The position numbers and the translations under genes are program-made. DNA of 64,000 nucleotides from the NCBI RefSeq assembly GCF_049965695.1, contig NZ_JBMFWB010000001.1, positions 62,001 to 126,000 on the forward strand, in the 5' to 3' direction. This stretch comes from Athalassotoga sp049965695 (lineage in GTDB: Bacteria > Thermotogota > Thermotogae > Mesoaciditogales > Mesoaciditogaceae). The notes under the pieces are model-generated. The model was not told where the DNA came from. It worked only from the letters and a program-made list of their open reading frames with translations, and ran no database searches. Shown piece after piece: positions 27,301-34,746 of this stretch (positions are counted from its first letter, which is position 1; the number at the start of each line of letters is the position of its first letter).

Positions 27301-27910
27301 CTAAATTCGGTTTAACTTCTTCAATCTTTTCAGGATCCGAGGATTGATCTTCGTCTACAAAAACGTACTTTTCGGATGGAGATTGGCTCAAACCGGAAAT
27401 ATTCATCATCCATTCTTTCGATATCCCTCGCATTTCAAAGAGCAAAAATGGATCCTTGTCTATTTCGGAGGCGATGATATAATAGACAGCCGCGAGATGT
27501 TTGCAAGGATTAGCCCAATCTGGACACGAACAATTTGCCTCTATTTCATCCCACGATCGTGGAAAAAGATGGACGCCTTTTGCCATCAACAGTTCGTTTA
27601 ATTCTGGAGGAATTTTACCGACAAAGATTTGTGATGCCAAATCCGGCCTTTGTTCTATTATCAATTTAAGAACATTTCTTTCTTTTTCATCAAAAGTTTT
27701 GAGCGTCATGTTTTCATGGTATGGGGTAGGCCTTGATCCCTGGACACGAGCCTGAATCTTTCCACCTTTAATCTCAATCTTGAGCACATGGCCATTCTTT
27801 GCGTAACTTCTTCCTCTCGGAAGCCTGTTTTCATCTACATCTATTCTTTCAATGGCCTTAACCCACTCTCGTCCCCACCATGTAGATCCAAATATGTATC
27901 TCTCCGCCAT
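24374..27910 (-). CDS. SWIM zinc-finger SNF2-family helicase/ATPase
   Basis: The 1178-aa protein opens MAERYIFGSTWWGREWVKAIE. A SWIM zinc finger follows (Cys127, Cys129, Cys136, His138: CSCPDWANPCKH), then a long middle domain and a complete Swi2/Snf2 ATPase. Motif I is DDMGLGKTVQ, II is DEAQNIKN, III is LTGTPIENRL, and motif VI includes DRTFRIGQ. These proteins remodel protein-DNA or RNA polymerase complexes (RapA-like bacterial SNF2). An upstream in-frame start (27937) was rejected because GGAGG lies 8 bp before the ATG at 27910. No nuclease, methylase or defence partner gene adjoins it. Confidence 0.93.
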   Translation of the reverse strand: MAERYIFGSTWWGREWVKAIERIDVDENRLPRGRSYAKNGHVLKIEIKGGKIQARVQGSRPTPYHENMTLKTFDEKERNVLKLIIEQRPDLASQIFVGKIPPELNELLMAKGVHLFPRSWDEIEANCSCPDWANPCKHLAAVYYIIASEIDKDPFLLFEMRGISKEWMMNISGLSQSPSEKYVFVDEDQSSDPEKIEEVKPNLENDDFLKVIDLLDDNPLFYKAANFKAMLKDFYESLKSENEDLEDVRKENTYFKDVTFKVLFSTANPLVIYTGDIKIGKVRTAASNMKKRKKADKDVIKSVATGFNDESTFKVIELSELYDFFGSISMVVNENDSTYSAFFKRVFVFAQKLVSNGLIMPKISKINEKGDFKIDFVPAFSQTEFVNYLSSIAPKDIVINDEEKVLRRDMIGNYVTTLMINEIVKSRSEHLKKFNDKLINAFFFGEIYRAEKFEEKQTFVTISNWLSVLDVHSGKYTLVVGISKEEDNFDLKLFVESKGDPLELPIEFDEFLKMGNVEDERARIFKQLGIIAKYSPLVAQASRTGEVENLKIEDLKDFIINGQHVLRSLGVEILLPKELKKIWKPELALSALTKNKKDHVRSYLTLDSIFELRWKIKVGNKELSPEELANLYNKTKGIVALKDMYVFIDPDEMRAIIEKVQTDPSPSSNVEALRLLFSKERWGVKIEFDDNLKKFLDDFKKLSSIRPPKFLKGVLREYQIRGFQWLYSNTEKGLGVCLADDMGLGKTVQVISVILKKIETGTLNAPALVICPTTLIGNWKNEIEKFAPSIKASIYHGTDRVLNVDESDIVITSYGVARSDTNKLKSVKWSYVIIDEAQNIKNSATLQSLSVKSIEANSKIALTGTPIENRLTELWSIYDFLMPEYLGKKEWFIKTYSVPIEKDGNEGKIDELKRIVSPFMMRRMKTDKNIIKDLPDKIIVDDHVELKAEQAALYKLVTKNEMKKLYDADDEASRNGAIFRILTALKQICNHPVHYAKHGTPKIESSGKAERMIEILEDILDVNEKAVIFTQYKEMGDLLVEMIYTKFGIAPLFFNGELSRTKRDLMVNEFQTKHSKPFMILTIKAGGTGLNLTAANHVIHYDLWWNPAVEDQGTDRTFRIGQDKNVIVHRLITSGTLEEKIDKMLREKRKISGSVIAAGEKWIGDLSNDELKDLFKLD

Positions 27911-27914
27911 TCGA

Positions 27915-29066
27915 TCATCCTCCAAAGTAAGGTACATACATACTGTTTCCCTCTATCTGCCAATTTGGTACAATAGATAAGTTGTCAAATTGAGTTTGCG
28001 TGATCATAGGTTGCCTCCAAAAACCATTGTCTCCCCATGAAGTACCCCATGAATTTTCAAGAATCCAGACCGGCCCGTAATCTACGCCACCGTATGTCCA
28101 GTTATCATCCCACCCCACAAGAAGAACTGCATGTCCTCCTTCAAAATAGGCCGTAGATGAAGGGCCTGGATACACCCAGCCATTGGGACCGGCAGGTTCA
28201 TTCAGCTGAAATGTATCGAAATCAGAGTAAACATCAAGTTGAACGGCAAGTCCTCCGTATTTCATTATTGCACTTTTTATCGTGTTTATGAAAGTTGTGT
28301 AGTTTGAAAATTGCCAGGGATTTATGACAAAAGTTGAAATTGGCTGCACAAGATCCTGAGGCCATGAATCATTTGCAGGATCCCATAAAATGTACGGATA
28401 CGCAACCTCATCGCCTTGAGAATTCAAATAATATCCGTAATAGGGGAAATCGGTAGCCAGAGGATCTCCACGTCTTACAAGATCGTAGAAAGCAAAAAAT
28501 AAATTTCCACCTTCATCTTCATTTGTTTCCTGATAAGAAAGGCTGTTATTGCCGCTTATATTCCAATTGGCATTGTTGTAAGAGACAAATTGAGTTGAAA
28601 ATGTCGGAGAAGATGGATCCGATATGAAGGAATACTTTGATTGAATCTCGGAACCAAGTTGAACTACCATTGCACTTTCAAGCGATTCAACTGTTGCGAA
28701 TGCCCAGCACGTGTTGTTGTACCATTGGTCTCCGACATTGGGGATGTTTCCACCTTTGGAAAACGTTAAAAGCGCAGAATTGTAATCGCTCGGCAAAGAT
28801 GAAAGCACAGGGCTAACAAGTACTTGTTGTGTCGAAGCGATCTCATTTTGCGAAGCGATGAGTTGAGGTAGAACCATCTGGCTCGAAGGATTAAAAGTCC
28901 GTACCCCACTAAACCATTGTTCAAGGAAGTCTTTGGGCATGAATATATTTCCAAGTGCAGGTCGAATTTGGGCAATATTTTGACCGGCATTATTTGTGCT
29001 TAACATACAACTCGAAAGTAAAAAAGCCAGAATTATTATTGAAATCAAAAGAATTGCCTTTTTCAT
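27915..29066 (-). CDS. Papain-like (C1A) cysteine protease, lipoprotein form
   Basis: The 383-aa protein has lipobox LSSC (Cys20), so it should be membrane-anchored. The active site is complete: Gln114 and Cys120 in DQWYNNTCWAFA, His312 in GGHAVLLVGW, Asn338 in ENSWGTSWGD. It is a clear relative of the protease at 14711 (shared QDL, IMKYG, PLATDFP/PPATDFP blocks) but has a lipid anchor instead of a dockerin-like tail. It overlaps the end of the propeller lipoprotein gene (ATGA), so they are one unit. It likely degrades protein at the cell surface. Confidence 0.92.
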   Translation of the reverse strand: MKKAILLISIIILAFLLSSCMLSTNNAGQNIAQIRPALGNIFMPKDFLEQWFSGVRTFNPSSQMVLPQLIASQNEIASTQQVLVSPVLSSLPSDYNSALLTFSKGGNIPNVGDQWYNNTCWAFATVESLESAMVVQLGSEIQSKYSFISDPSSPTFSTQFVSYNNANWNISGNNSLSYQETNEDEGGNLFFAFYDLVRRGDPLATDFPYYGYYLNSQGDEVAYPYILWDPANDSWPQDLVQPISTFVINPWQFSNYTTFINTIKSAIMKYGGLAVQLDVYSDFDTFQLNEPAGPNGWVYPGPSSTAYFEGGHAVLLVGWDDNWTYGGVDYGPVWILENSWGTSWGDNGFWRQPMITQTQFDNLSIVPNWQIEGNSMYVPYFGG

Positions 29067-30226
29067 GATTGTCTCCCAGTATGATATTGATCATGCATGA
29101 ACATAGGCCAACCTTCGGATGCGATAGAATCGTTAGGTGTAGATATCTCATAGAATTGCCCATTATCACAACCAACATATATTTTACCATCATAAAACAC
29201 AGGATTTGATTCGACGTTGTATCCAAGATTTACATAACTTACGATACTTCCGTTTGAAGGTTCAATCGCATAAAAATTGTAGCCGGATGCGACATAAATT
29301 TCATTATTTCCGATTATCGCAGAAGAAGATATTCCGCCTATTGGCGTATCAAGATTCACATTCCATACAGTCTGACCTGTTTGAGAATTTATCGCATAAA
29401 AATTACCTTTTACAGTTCCGATGTAGACAATCCCACTTTGAGAAATGACAGGACTTCCGTAAATTTGAGATCCATCTAAAGGATTTTCCCAGCGCAAAGC
29501 ACCATTTGGACTGAAAGAGTACAGTGCGTTAGATCCAACGTAGATATTCCCATTCTGGCCAATTGCCGCCGTTCCGTAAATTGGGCCATCGCTTTGATAT
29601 TGCCAGACAACATTTCCGGAATTTAGATTGACGGCATAAAAAATGCCGTTATCAGAACCTACGAAAAGATCCGTTCCGTTTGTTACAGGACTGGCCCATA
29701 CGGCACTGCCATTTTCACCGATCGTTACGAGATATGCTTTTGTCATGCCATCTTCATTTATCCTGAAAATGTTGCCGTTATTATCAACGAGATAAACATT
29801 TCCGTTCACGATAAGCGGTGCCGATATTATGGAATAATATGAAATTGACATTTTTTTGTAAGTTGTAAAGGGATATGATGCGTAAAACAACTCGCCGGAA
29901 TTGTTGACGGCAAAAACCATGTCATTCGTCGAATCTATTGATGGAGAAGAGTATATTGCCGCATTACTTTGGTAACACCAGGAGGCTTCGCCTGAAATAA
30001 CAAAAAGTCCGCTTTGACCGCCTATAAAGATATCTCCATTCGCAGAAACTGCGGCAGAAGAATATATCTGTCCGCTCACCATCGCATTTTGAGAATCAGT
30101 CAGTTGAAAACTTTTGGTGATACTCATCGTGAAAGTATTCGTTGGCACCTTCATACATCCAGAAAGTGTAAAAGTAACGATCAAAAAGCTAAAAGATAAA
30201 AGCAGGATATTCAATTTTTTCAACAT
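29063..30226 (-). CDS. PQQ-type beta-propeller lipoprotein
   Basis: The 387-aa protein has lipobox LSGC (Cys24). Repeats of about 40 residues follow, each with the pattern G.IYVGS...LYA.N...G...W (for example GNIYVGSNALYSF and GIVYIGTVKGNFYAIN). This is the eight-bladed PQQ-like/BamB-like propeller fold. BamB itself is an assembly lipoprotein, but no Bam gene is near. Proximity to a protease favours a binding or scaffolding role. Start ATG 30226 follows GGAGTG. It lies directly after the terminator of the tRNA operon, with no obvious promoter of its own. Confidence 0.85.
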   Translation of the reverse strand: MLKKLNILLLSFSFLIVTFTLSGCMKVPTNTFTMSITKSFQLTDSQNAMVSGQIYSSAAVSANGDIFIGGQSGLFVISGEASWCYQSNAAIYSSPSIDSTNDMVFAVNNSGELFYASYPFTTYKKMSISYYSIISAPLIVNGNVYLVDNNGNIFRINEDGMTKAYLVTIGENGSAVWASPVTNGTDLFVGSDNGIFYAVNLNSGNVVWQYQSDGPIYGTAAIGQNGNIYVGSNALYSFSPNGALRWENPLDGSQIYGSPVISQSGIVYIGTVKGNFYAINSQTGQTVWNVNLDTPIGGISSSAIIGNNEIYVASGYNFYAIEPSNGSIVSYVNLGYNVESNPVFYDGKIYVGCDNGQFYEISTPNDSIASEGWPMFMHDQYHTGRQS

Positions 30227-30255
30227 AAACACTCCATTTTACTGTTTTTGAGTTA

Positions 30256-30280
30256 AACAAAAAGCCCCTATTAGGGGCTT
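30256..30280 (-). terminator. Terminator of the tRNA operon
   Basis: On the minus strand AAGCCCC-TAATA-GGGGCTT is followed by TTTTTG. The 7-bp stem (30262-30268 with 30274-30280) is perfect. It lies 32 bp after the tRNA-Met gene. Confidence 0.9.
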
Positions 30281-30312
30281 CCTACATCTCTAAAATCTAT
30301 TATTTAAACGTC

Positions 30313-30386
30313 TGGCGGCACTGGGATTCGAACCCAGGACAATACGGGTATGAACCGTATGCTCTGACCAGCTGAGCTACACCGCC
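30313..30386 (-). tRNA. tRNA-Met(CAT), elongator type
   Basis: The 74-nt cloverleaf begins GGCGGTGTAGCTCAGCTGG, with anticodon loop TTCATAC and T-loop GGGTTCGAATCCC. The 1-72 pair is G-C, and the anticodon stem lacks the three G-C pairs of an initiator, so this is the elongator, although tRNA-Ile2 with lysidine cannot be fully excluded. CCA is not encoded, unlike in the two neighbouring genes. Confidence 0.9.
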
Positions 30387-30390
30387 AATC

Positions 30391-30467
<77 letters not shown>

Positions 30468-30477
30468 TCGTAAGAAT

Positions 30478-30566
30478 TGGTGCCGAGGATCGGACTCGAA
30501 CCGACACGAAGGTATCCCTTCGACGGATTTTAAGTCCGTTGCGTCTGCCAATTCCGCCACCTCGGC
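30478..30566 (-). tRNA. tRNA-Leu(TAA)
   Basis: The 89-nt class II tRNA has a long variable arm (CGAAGGGATACCTTCG), anticodon TAA in CGGACTTAAAATCCG, and an encoded CCA. The acceptor stem is GCCGAGG/CCTCGGC. It is the first gene of the three-tRNA operon. Confidence 0.95.
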
Positions 30567-30576
30567 CACAAAGAAT

Positions 30577-30605
30577 ATGATATCAAACAAATCAAAATAT
30601 GTCAA
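30577..30605 (-). promoter_or_regulatory. Promoter of the tRNA operon
   Basis: On the minus strand TTGACA (30605-30600) and TATCAT (30582-30577) are separated by exactly 17 bp. The -10 lies 11 bp ahead of the mature tRNA-Leu 5' end. This is a textbook sigma-70-type promoter. Confidence 0.88.
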
Positions 30606-30739
30606 GGGCTCGAATTGAGAATGACAAACAGTGACATACCCATTGTTGTGACAAAAATCAAATTTGGTGTACAATTATTTCTGAATGAAGTGAAATTCTG
30701 TCAAATGACAGATACCGAATCGTCGCGATGATAAATAAA

Positions 30740-30890
30740 TATACTTAAATAACTTTAAAAGTCGAATGTTCATTTAATTTAAGCGAAGGGCAGGATGCCC
30801 TCTCGATGGCCTTCGCAGCGGAGCGAGGACAGACATCGAGTGGGACACCTGCCGCAGCGATGATTCGGAATTTAAACTTGGTTGAGTATA
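30740..30890. repeat. MITE-like intergenic repeat, family A, copy 3 (inverted, 151 bp)
   Basis: This is a near-identical inverted copy of 3055-3205 (same length, a few differences at one end), with ends TATACT and AGTATA. Just to the left, GATACCGAATCGTCGCGATG (30712-30731) looks like a remnant of the element's other end in the opposite orientation, hinting at an older nested copy. Between the tRNA promoter and this element lie a weak plus-strand promoter-like pair (GTGACA, 16 bp, TACAAT, about 30649-30676) and a hairpin TCTGTC-AAAT-GACAGA. No gene is seen in the 30606-30905 gap. Confidence 0.8.
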
Positions 30891-30905
30891 TATTCAACTT
30901 TTGAA

Positions 30906-31847
30906 ATGGAGGATTACGTCATAGAAAAAACTTCTCAATCTAAATTCATGCCAGTATTTTTACTTTCCTTACTCGTTGTAGTCTGGGGAACCACATTTCC
31001 GATAGAAAAAATAATGCTCGAAACGATCTCCCCATTTACACTTAATCTTGTCAGATTCTTAATTGCCGATGTGTTGATGTTGATCATATTTTTTCCATCC
31101 ATAAAGCGCGATTTTTTTGGTACATGGAAAGATGGCCTTATGTTAGGTGCCACAATGGGCGCAGGTTTCATTTTTCAAACATGGGGTCTTGTTTACACCA
31201 CGCCAGCAAAAAGTGGCTTTATAACATCTATGTACGTTGTTTTGGCGACTATTTTGTCATTTATATTCGAAAAAACAAAGATTAGTTTTAACACGATCCT
31301 CGCTTTGATAATCGCCGCGGCAGGCATATACATGACAGAACTTTCTGGAAAGGTCTTTGAAATGAACTTTGGAGATTTCCTGACATTTCTGTGTGCCATA
31401 GCCTTTGCCTTTCAGGTACTTCTGATGACAATTTTGACAAAAAAACATGAAGGTAAGGAGATAACACTTACCTTCTATCAATTTTTGGTCATAACGGTTG
31501 TAAACATTCCGTTTTACGCTTTTTCCGGTCACAATGACAAATGGAATTTTCCGGATGTGATCTTTATCCTTTACATGGCAATTGTCGCAAGCATAATAGG
31601 TATCATCATTCAGGCAAAATACCAAAAGAGAATCGGAACTGTCTCTTCTTCATTCATTTATGCCGGAGAACCTGTCATGGCAACCATTTTTTCCGTTTTG
31701 ATGCTTAAATCAACTTTTTCAAAGACTGAGATTATCGGCTTTGTTATGATAACTTTTGCCGCAATATGGGCTCAGATATTTCATCTGTCTTCGTCATCGT
31801 CGCCTTCGTCATACTCGTCTTCCTCATCATCTTCTTCATCTTCGTAA
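30906..31847 (+). CDS. EamA/DMT-family transporter with serine-rich tail
   Basis: The protein is about 313 aa with ten predicted membrane helices in two EamA repeats (first WGTTFPIEKIMLE; second after about residue 150). This drug/metabolite transporter superfamily exports amino acids, nucleotide sugars or similar; the substrate is unknown. The last 20 residues are almost all serine because the reading frame runs through the antisense of the acidic tail of the convergent gene (67-bp overlap). The start is unclear: ATG 30906 has no ribosome site ahead, while GGAGG at 30908-30912 would fit an unusual ATA at 30921. Confidence 0.8.
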   Translation: MEDYVIEKTSQSKFMPVFLLSLLVVVWGTTFPIEKIMLETISPFTLNLVRFLIADVLMLIIFFPSIKRDFFGTWKDGLMLGATMGAGFIFQTWGLVYTTPAKSGFITSMYVVLATILSFIFEKTKISFNTILALIIAAAGIYMTELSGKVFEMNFGDFLTFLCAIAFAFQVLLMTILTKKHEGKEITLTFYQFLVITVVNIPFYAFSGHNDKWNFPDVIFILYMAIVASIIGIIIQAKYQKRIGTVSSSFIYAGEPVMATIFSVLMLKSTFSKTEIIGFVMITFAAIWAQIFHLSSSSSPSSYSSSSSSSSSS

Positions 31848-32161
31848 TAGTCTTCGTCGCCTTCTTCATCCACATAATCCCATATTTCATCTTCGGAAGT
31901 TATAACTCCATCCTCTATGAGTTGTTTGACGATACCAGAAGCCTTTTGAAGGCGCTCTTTGTACTCTTTTAAAATTGTCTTCGCCTCTGATTCGGTCATG
32001 CCTCCCCACACAAGATCTTCGAGAACGGAATTTTCTTCCTCAATTGAATAGCCACTTTCATCGTCCCAAACGACTTCAGGAGTCGAATAGTCATATATTT
32101 CACTGTCGTTTACGAGAGAAGAAACTTCATCAATCTTTTCTTTCAAATTTTTATCCAACAT
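31781..32161 (-). CDS. Acidic hypothetical protein
   Basis: The 126-aa protein starts at ATG 32161, 5 bp after GGAGGTA; the in-frame TTG upstream is part of that site. Residues 1-90 are predicted mostly helical and include VWGGMTESEAKTILKEYKERL. The tail from about residue 95 is almost solid Asp/Glu with a few Tyr. No family was recognised. Acidic tails of this kind occur in RNA polymerase delta-type and DNA-mimic proteins, but the body does not resemble RpoE. It overlaps the transporter gene tail to tail. Confidence 0.6.
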   Translation of the reverse strand: MLDKNLKEKIDEVSSLVNDSEIYDYSTPEVVWDDESGYSIEEENSVLEDLVWGGMTESEAKTILKEYKERLQKASGIVKQLIEDGVITSEDEIWDYVDEEGDEDYYEDEEDDEEDEYDEGDDDEDR

Positions 32162-32218
32162 GATTACCTCCAACTTGAATTTGTCGAGAAAAAATTATAC
32201 ACCAAAATTAAAAGACTT

Positions 32219-32851
32219 TCAAGACAAAAATTTAGATATGATTCTCCATGCTTCGCCTTCCATCAAAAAAACAGATTCTTTAGAATATCTGTAGTCACTT
32301 TTCCTTACAAATTCTTTCAGAGAGTTTATGACCTTTTCCATTTTAGATATTTGGACTCTTTTGAAATTTGGATTTATCTCGGATTTTGTCAATTCATTTG
32401 TATGCTTGAGACATACCATCGAAATAGAATTTTCGTACCTTTTGAGTCTCTCTTCGTTTGATATGTACTGTGCGAAAAGATCCAAATATCTTTTTTCCGA
32501 ATCCTTTTCTATTGCGCACATCTGACAATTCTCCCCAAACTTTATCGATTCTCCATCTAAAGCGTGCATTATTTCATCAGATATCGTTCCGTAAAGTACC
32601 GAGACACCGAGTATGCCAAGTTCCGGGTGGGCCCTCAGATGATCTTCGACCATTTTAAGATGCTTTGGACAAAAACCGGGCCCGGATGAAAATTTTTTTC
32701 TCTCCGACGGATCGTTGACATTTTCGTAAAATAACGCATCTATGTTATCATCCACACTTTCTGAAGTAAGTTCGCATATTGGACATCCGACCTTGTTAAG
32801 AAGTTCATCTATCTTTCCAAGCAGATATCCGGATTCTGTTTCTTTTTTCAT
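32219..32851 (-). CDS. DUF6062-like cysteine-rich protein
   Basis: The 210-aa soluble protein has Cys motifs CPIC (residues 18-21), GPGFCPKH, CQMC and CLKH, the spaced pattern of DUF6062 proteins. They may bind zinc or a cluster. The function is unknown. The ATG at 32851 has GAGGTGAGAT just ahead and lies 4 bp after the NuoL-like gene, so it is the last gene of the Ehr-like operon by position. Whether it belongs functionally is not known, but it is the only cysteine-rich product of that operon. Confidence 0.7.
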   Translation of the reverse strand: MKKETESGYLLGKIDELLNKVGCPICELTSESVDDNIDALFYENVNDPSERKKFSSGPGFCPKHLKMVEDHLRAHPELGILGVSVLYGTISDEIMHALDGESIKFGENCQMCAIEKDSEKRYLDLFAQYISNEERLKRYENSISMVCLKHTNELTKSEINPNFKRVQISKMEKVINSLKEFVRKSDYRYSKESVFLMEGEAWRIISKFLS

Positions 32852-32854
32852 ATC

Positions 32855-34741
32855 TCACCTCACAATTAAAAAGATCACGACCAGCACGGCAAAGATGTAT
32901 GCCACGTACGCGTTTATATTCCCATTCATAAGCACATTCGAAAGCACCTTTTCTACCTTTAAAACCGCATATTTTAAGGCATCGTAAAAAGCGCTTACGA
33001 AATCGACGATCTCTATGTGTGCCTCATTTTCCGAAATCTTCTCTTTTGTCATGTACACCTTTTTAAGCACGATCTCGAGTATTGCCGAATAGGCCGGTGC
33101 GCTGAAATATTCTCCCTCTTCAATGGGCAATCCCCCGTTCCACGAATCGACATGTCTGACCTTTTGCCTTCTTTTAAGGTAAAAGGCCAAAGGAAAGATG
33201 AAAAGCACGGCGGTGACTATCGCGAAAAATGCCGGCGAGACGACTCCGAAGATAGGCACGGATGAAATCATCAAAAACGGAGAAGGCACACCGAAAAGCC
33301 CCGACGTGAACTGAGAATACCCAAGATATCTTAAAACAAAAGTGACAAAAATTCCAAATCCGAATACAAGGATCACAAGAAAGAGTTCGGAGATTCTCAT
33401 CATTGTGGATGATATGTGTCTGGCTTTTTTGCCGTGATCGTATCCCAAAGCCGTGTAGCCCGCAAGTTTGACCATCGAAAAGGCCGCCATGCCTATTGCC
33501 AGCGCGATGAATACGCCTCCGAAAGTCGTCACGAGGCGGGCAAGCGTGTCGGAAAATTTGTACGATTGGAAAAACGATTCGAGCAGCATCCATTCACCGA
33601 CAAATCCGATCAGCGGCGGAAAAGCGCTGAAAGAAAGTCCCGAGATCAAAATCCCGAGCGCAGGAATCTTGCCGACCGCACTCCATGCACCTCTTAAATC
33701 GTCTATGTTATCCTCGTCGAGCGCTTCTTTCGCATGGCCGACTGAAAGGAAGAGCAAAGATTTCGAAAACGTATGGGAGACGGCGATCAAAATCGCCGTT
33801 GCCGATGCGAAGGCCGCCATGACGGCAAGATTCGGATCACCGCTTGATGCCACGGATATACCTATTGCGGCCAGTATCATCCCGTTATTTTCAATCGTGG
33901 AATAAGCCGGAAGAGTTTTGAGTTGTTTTGCCGCAACGGCATGGAGGGCGCCCCAAAAGGCAGAGGTTGAACCAAACGCAATGGCAAGAATTCCCCACCA
34001 TTCGAAGTTGTAAAGGTGCAAATTGGGCATCAGAGAAAGTGCCATGAAGATGCCGTAGACTCCCATCAGGGTGAGTGGGGCACTCAAGAGCGCGGAAACG
34101 TTTGACGGTGCCTTCGCATGTGCTCCTATAAGCCATGTGTGAAAGGGAAATATACCCATTTTAACGACGAACGCAAAGGTTGACATGATCAAAAAGATCA
34201 CGGTGCCAGAATTTTGAGCGAATGAAAAATTCCCGTTTTTCAAAAACAAAGATGCGAAGGCCACTATTAAACTAACCGTTGAAAGTTCTCCGAATGCCAA
34301 AAATTCAAAGGCTTCTTTGAAGGAGCCTTTATGTTTGAGAATTAAAAGGTAAGACGAGATCGTCATCATCTCCCAGCCTGTTATGAAGGTAAGGCCGTCT
34401 TTTGCCATCAATATGATCATCATGCCAAAAACAGAAAGGTTTAACCACAGCGCCATATCTTTCGGGTAAAACTTTCCGTAATCTATTGAATAGATCGATA
34501 TTGCTATCCATGATATCGCCGCTATGGTCATAAAAATTCCGGATGTATGGTTCATCCCAAGTTCCATGTACACTTTGGGCAATATTTCTACTTTGCCGAG
34601 AGTGAATGGATAAAATGTTCCGATTATGCCCTCTGTCAGCGCAAAGGCGGAACCTATTGCCGACAGAGTGTAAGAAATCTCTTTTTTGAACGCGAAGACG
34701 ATTCCGGCAAAATAAAGTCCGAGCGCAACGTATGCCATCAT
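32855..34741 (-). CDS. Ehr/Hyf-type complex, NuoL/HyfB-like ion-transporting subunit
   Basis: The protein is about 628 aa with around 14 to 16 membrane helices. The proton-conducting transporter signature is KMGIFPFHTWLIGAHAKAPSNVSALL, with upstream GWEMMTISSYLLI giving the conserved TM5-type Glu. It belongs to the NuoL/M/N, MrpA/D, HyfB family that moves H+ or Na+ across the membrane. Start ATG 34741 follows AAAGGAA; an in-frame TTG at 34750 was rejected. It directly follows the NuoB-like gene and is the largest subunit of the operon. The C-terminus has a long extra helix region ending at 630. Confidence 0.9.
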   Translation of the reverse strand: MMAYVALGLYFAGIVFAFKKEISYTLSAIGSAFALTEGIIGTFYPFTLGKVEILPKVYMELGMNHTSGIFMTIAAISWIAISIYSIDYGKFYPKDMALWLNLSVFGMMIILMAKDGLTFITGWEMMTISSYLLILKHKGSFKEAFEFLAFGELSTVSLIVAFASLFLKNGNFSFAQNSGTVIFLIMSTFAFVVKMGIFPFHTWLIGAHAKAPSNVSALLSAPLTLMGVYGIFMALSLMPNLHLYNFEWWGILAIAFGSTSAFWGALHAVAAKQLKTLPAYSTIENNGMILAAIGISVASSGDPNLAVMAAFASATAILIAVSHTFSKSLLFLSVGHAKEALDEDNIDDLRGAWSAVGKIPALGILISGLSFSAFPPLIGFVGEWMLLESFFQSYKFSDTLARLVTTFGGVFIALAIGMAAFSMVKLAGYTALGYDHGKKARHISSTMMRISELFLVILVFGFGIFVTFVLRYLGYSQFTSGLFGVPSPFLMISSVPIFGVVSPAFFAIVTAVLFIFPLAFYLKRRQKVRHVDSWNGGLPIEEGEYFSAPAYSAILEIVLKKVYMTKEKISENEAHIEIVDFVSAFYDALKYAVLKVEKVLSNVLMNGNINAYVAYIFAVLVVIFLIVR

Positions 34742-34746
34742 ATCGA

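Noticed and set aside
24374..27910. SNF2 helicase as part of a DISARM-type or other defence island
   Set aside because: It has a SWIM finger and intact SNF2 domain but no methyltransferase, nuclease or PLD-type partner; neighbours are a barrel protein and a protease.
30620..30733. Small ORF of 37 codons between the tRNA operon and the repeat
   Set aside because: No ribosome site, no recognisable sequence, and it ends within repeat-derived DNA.
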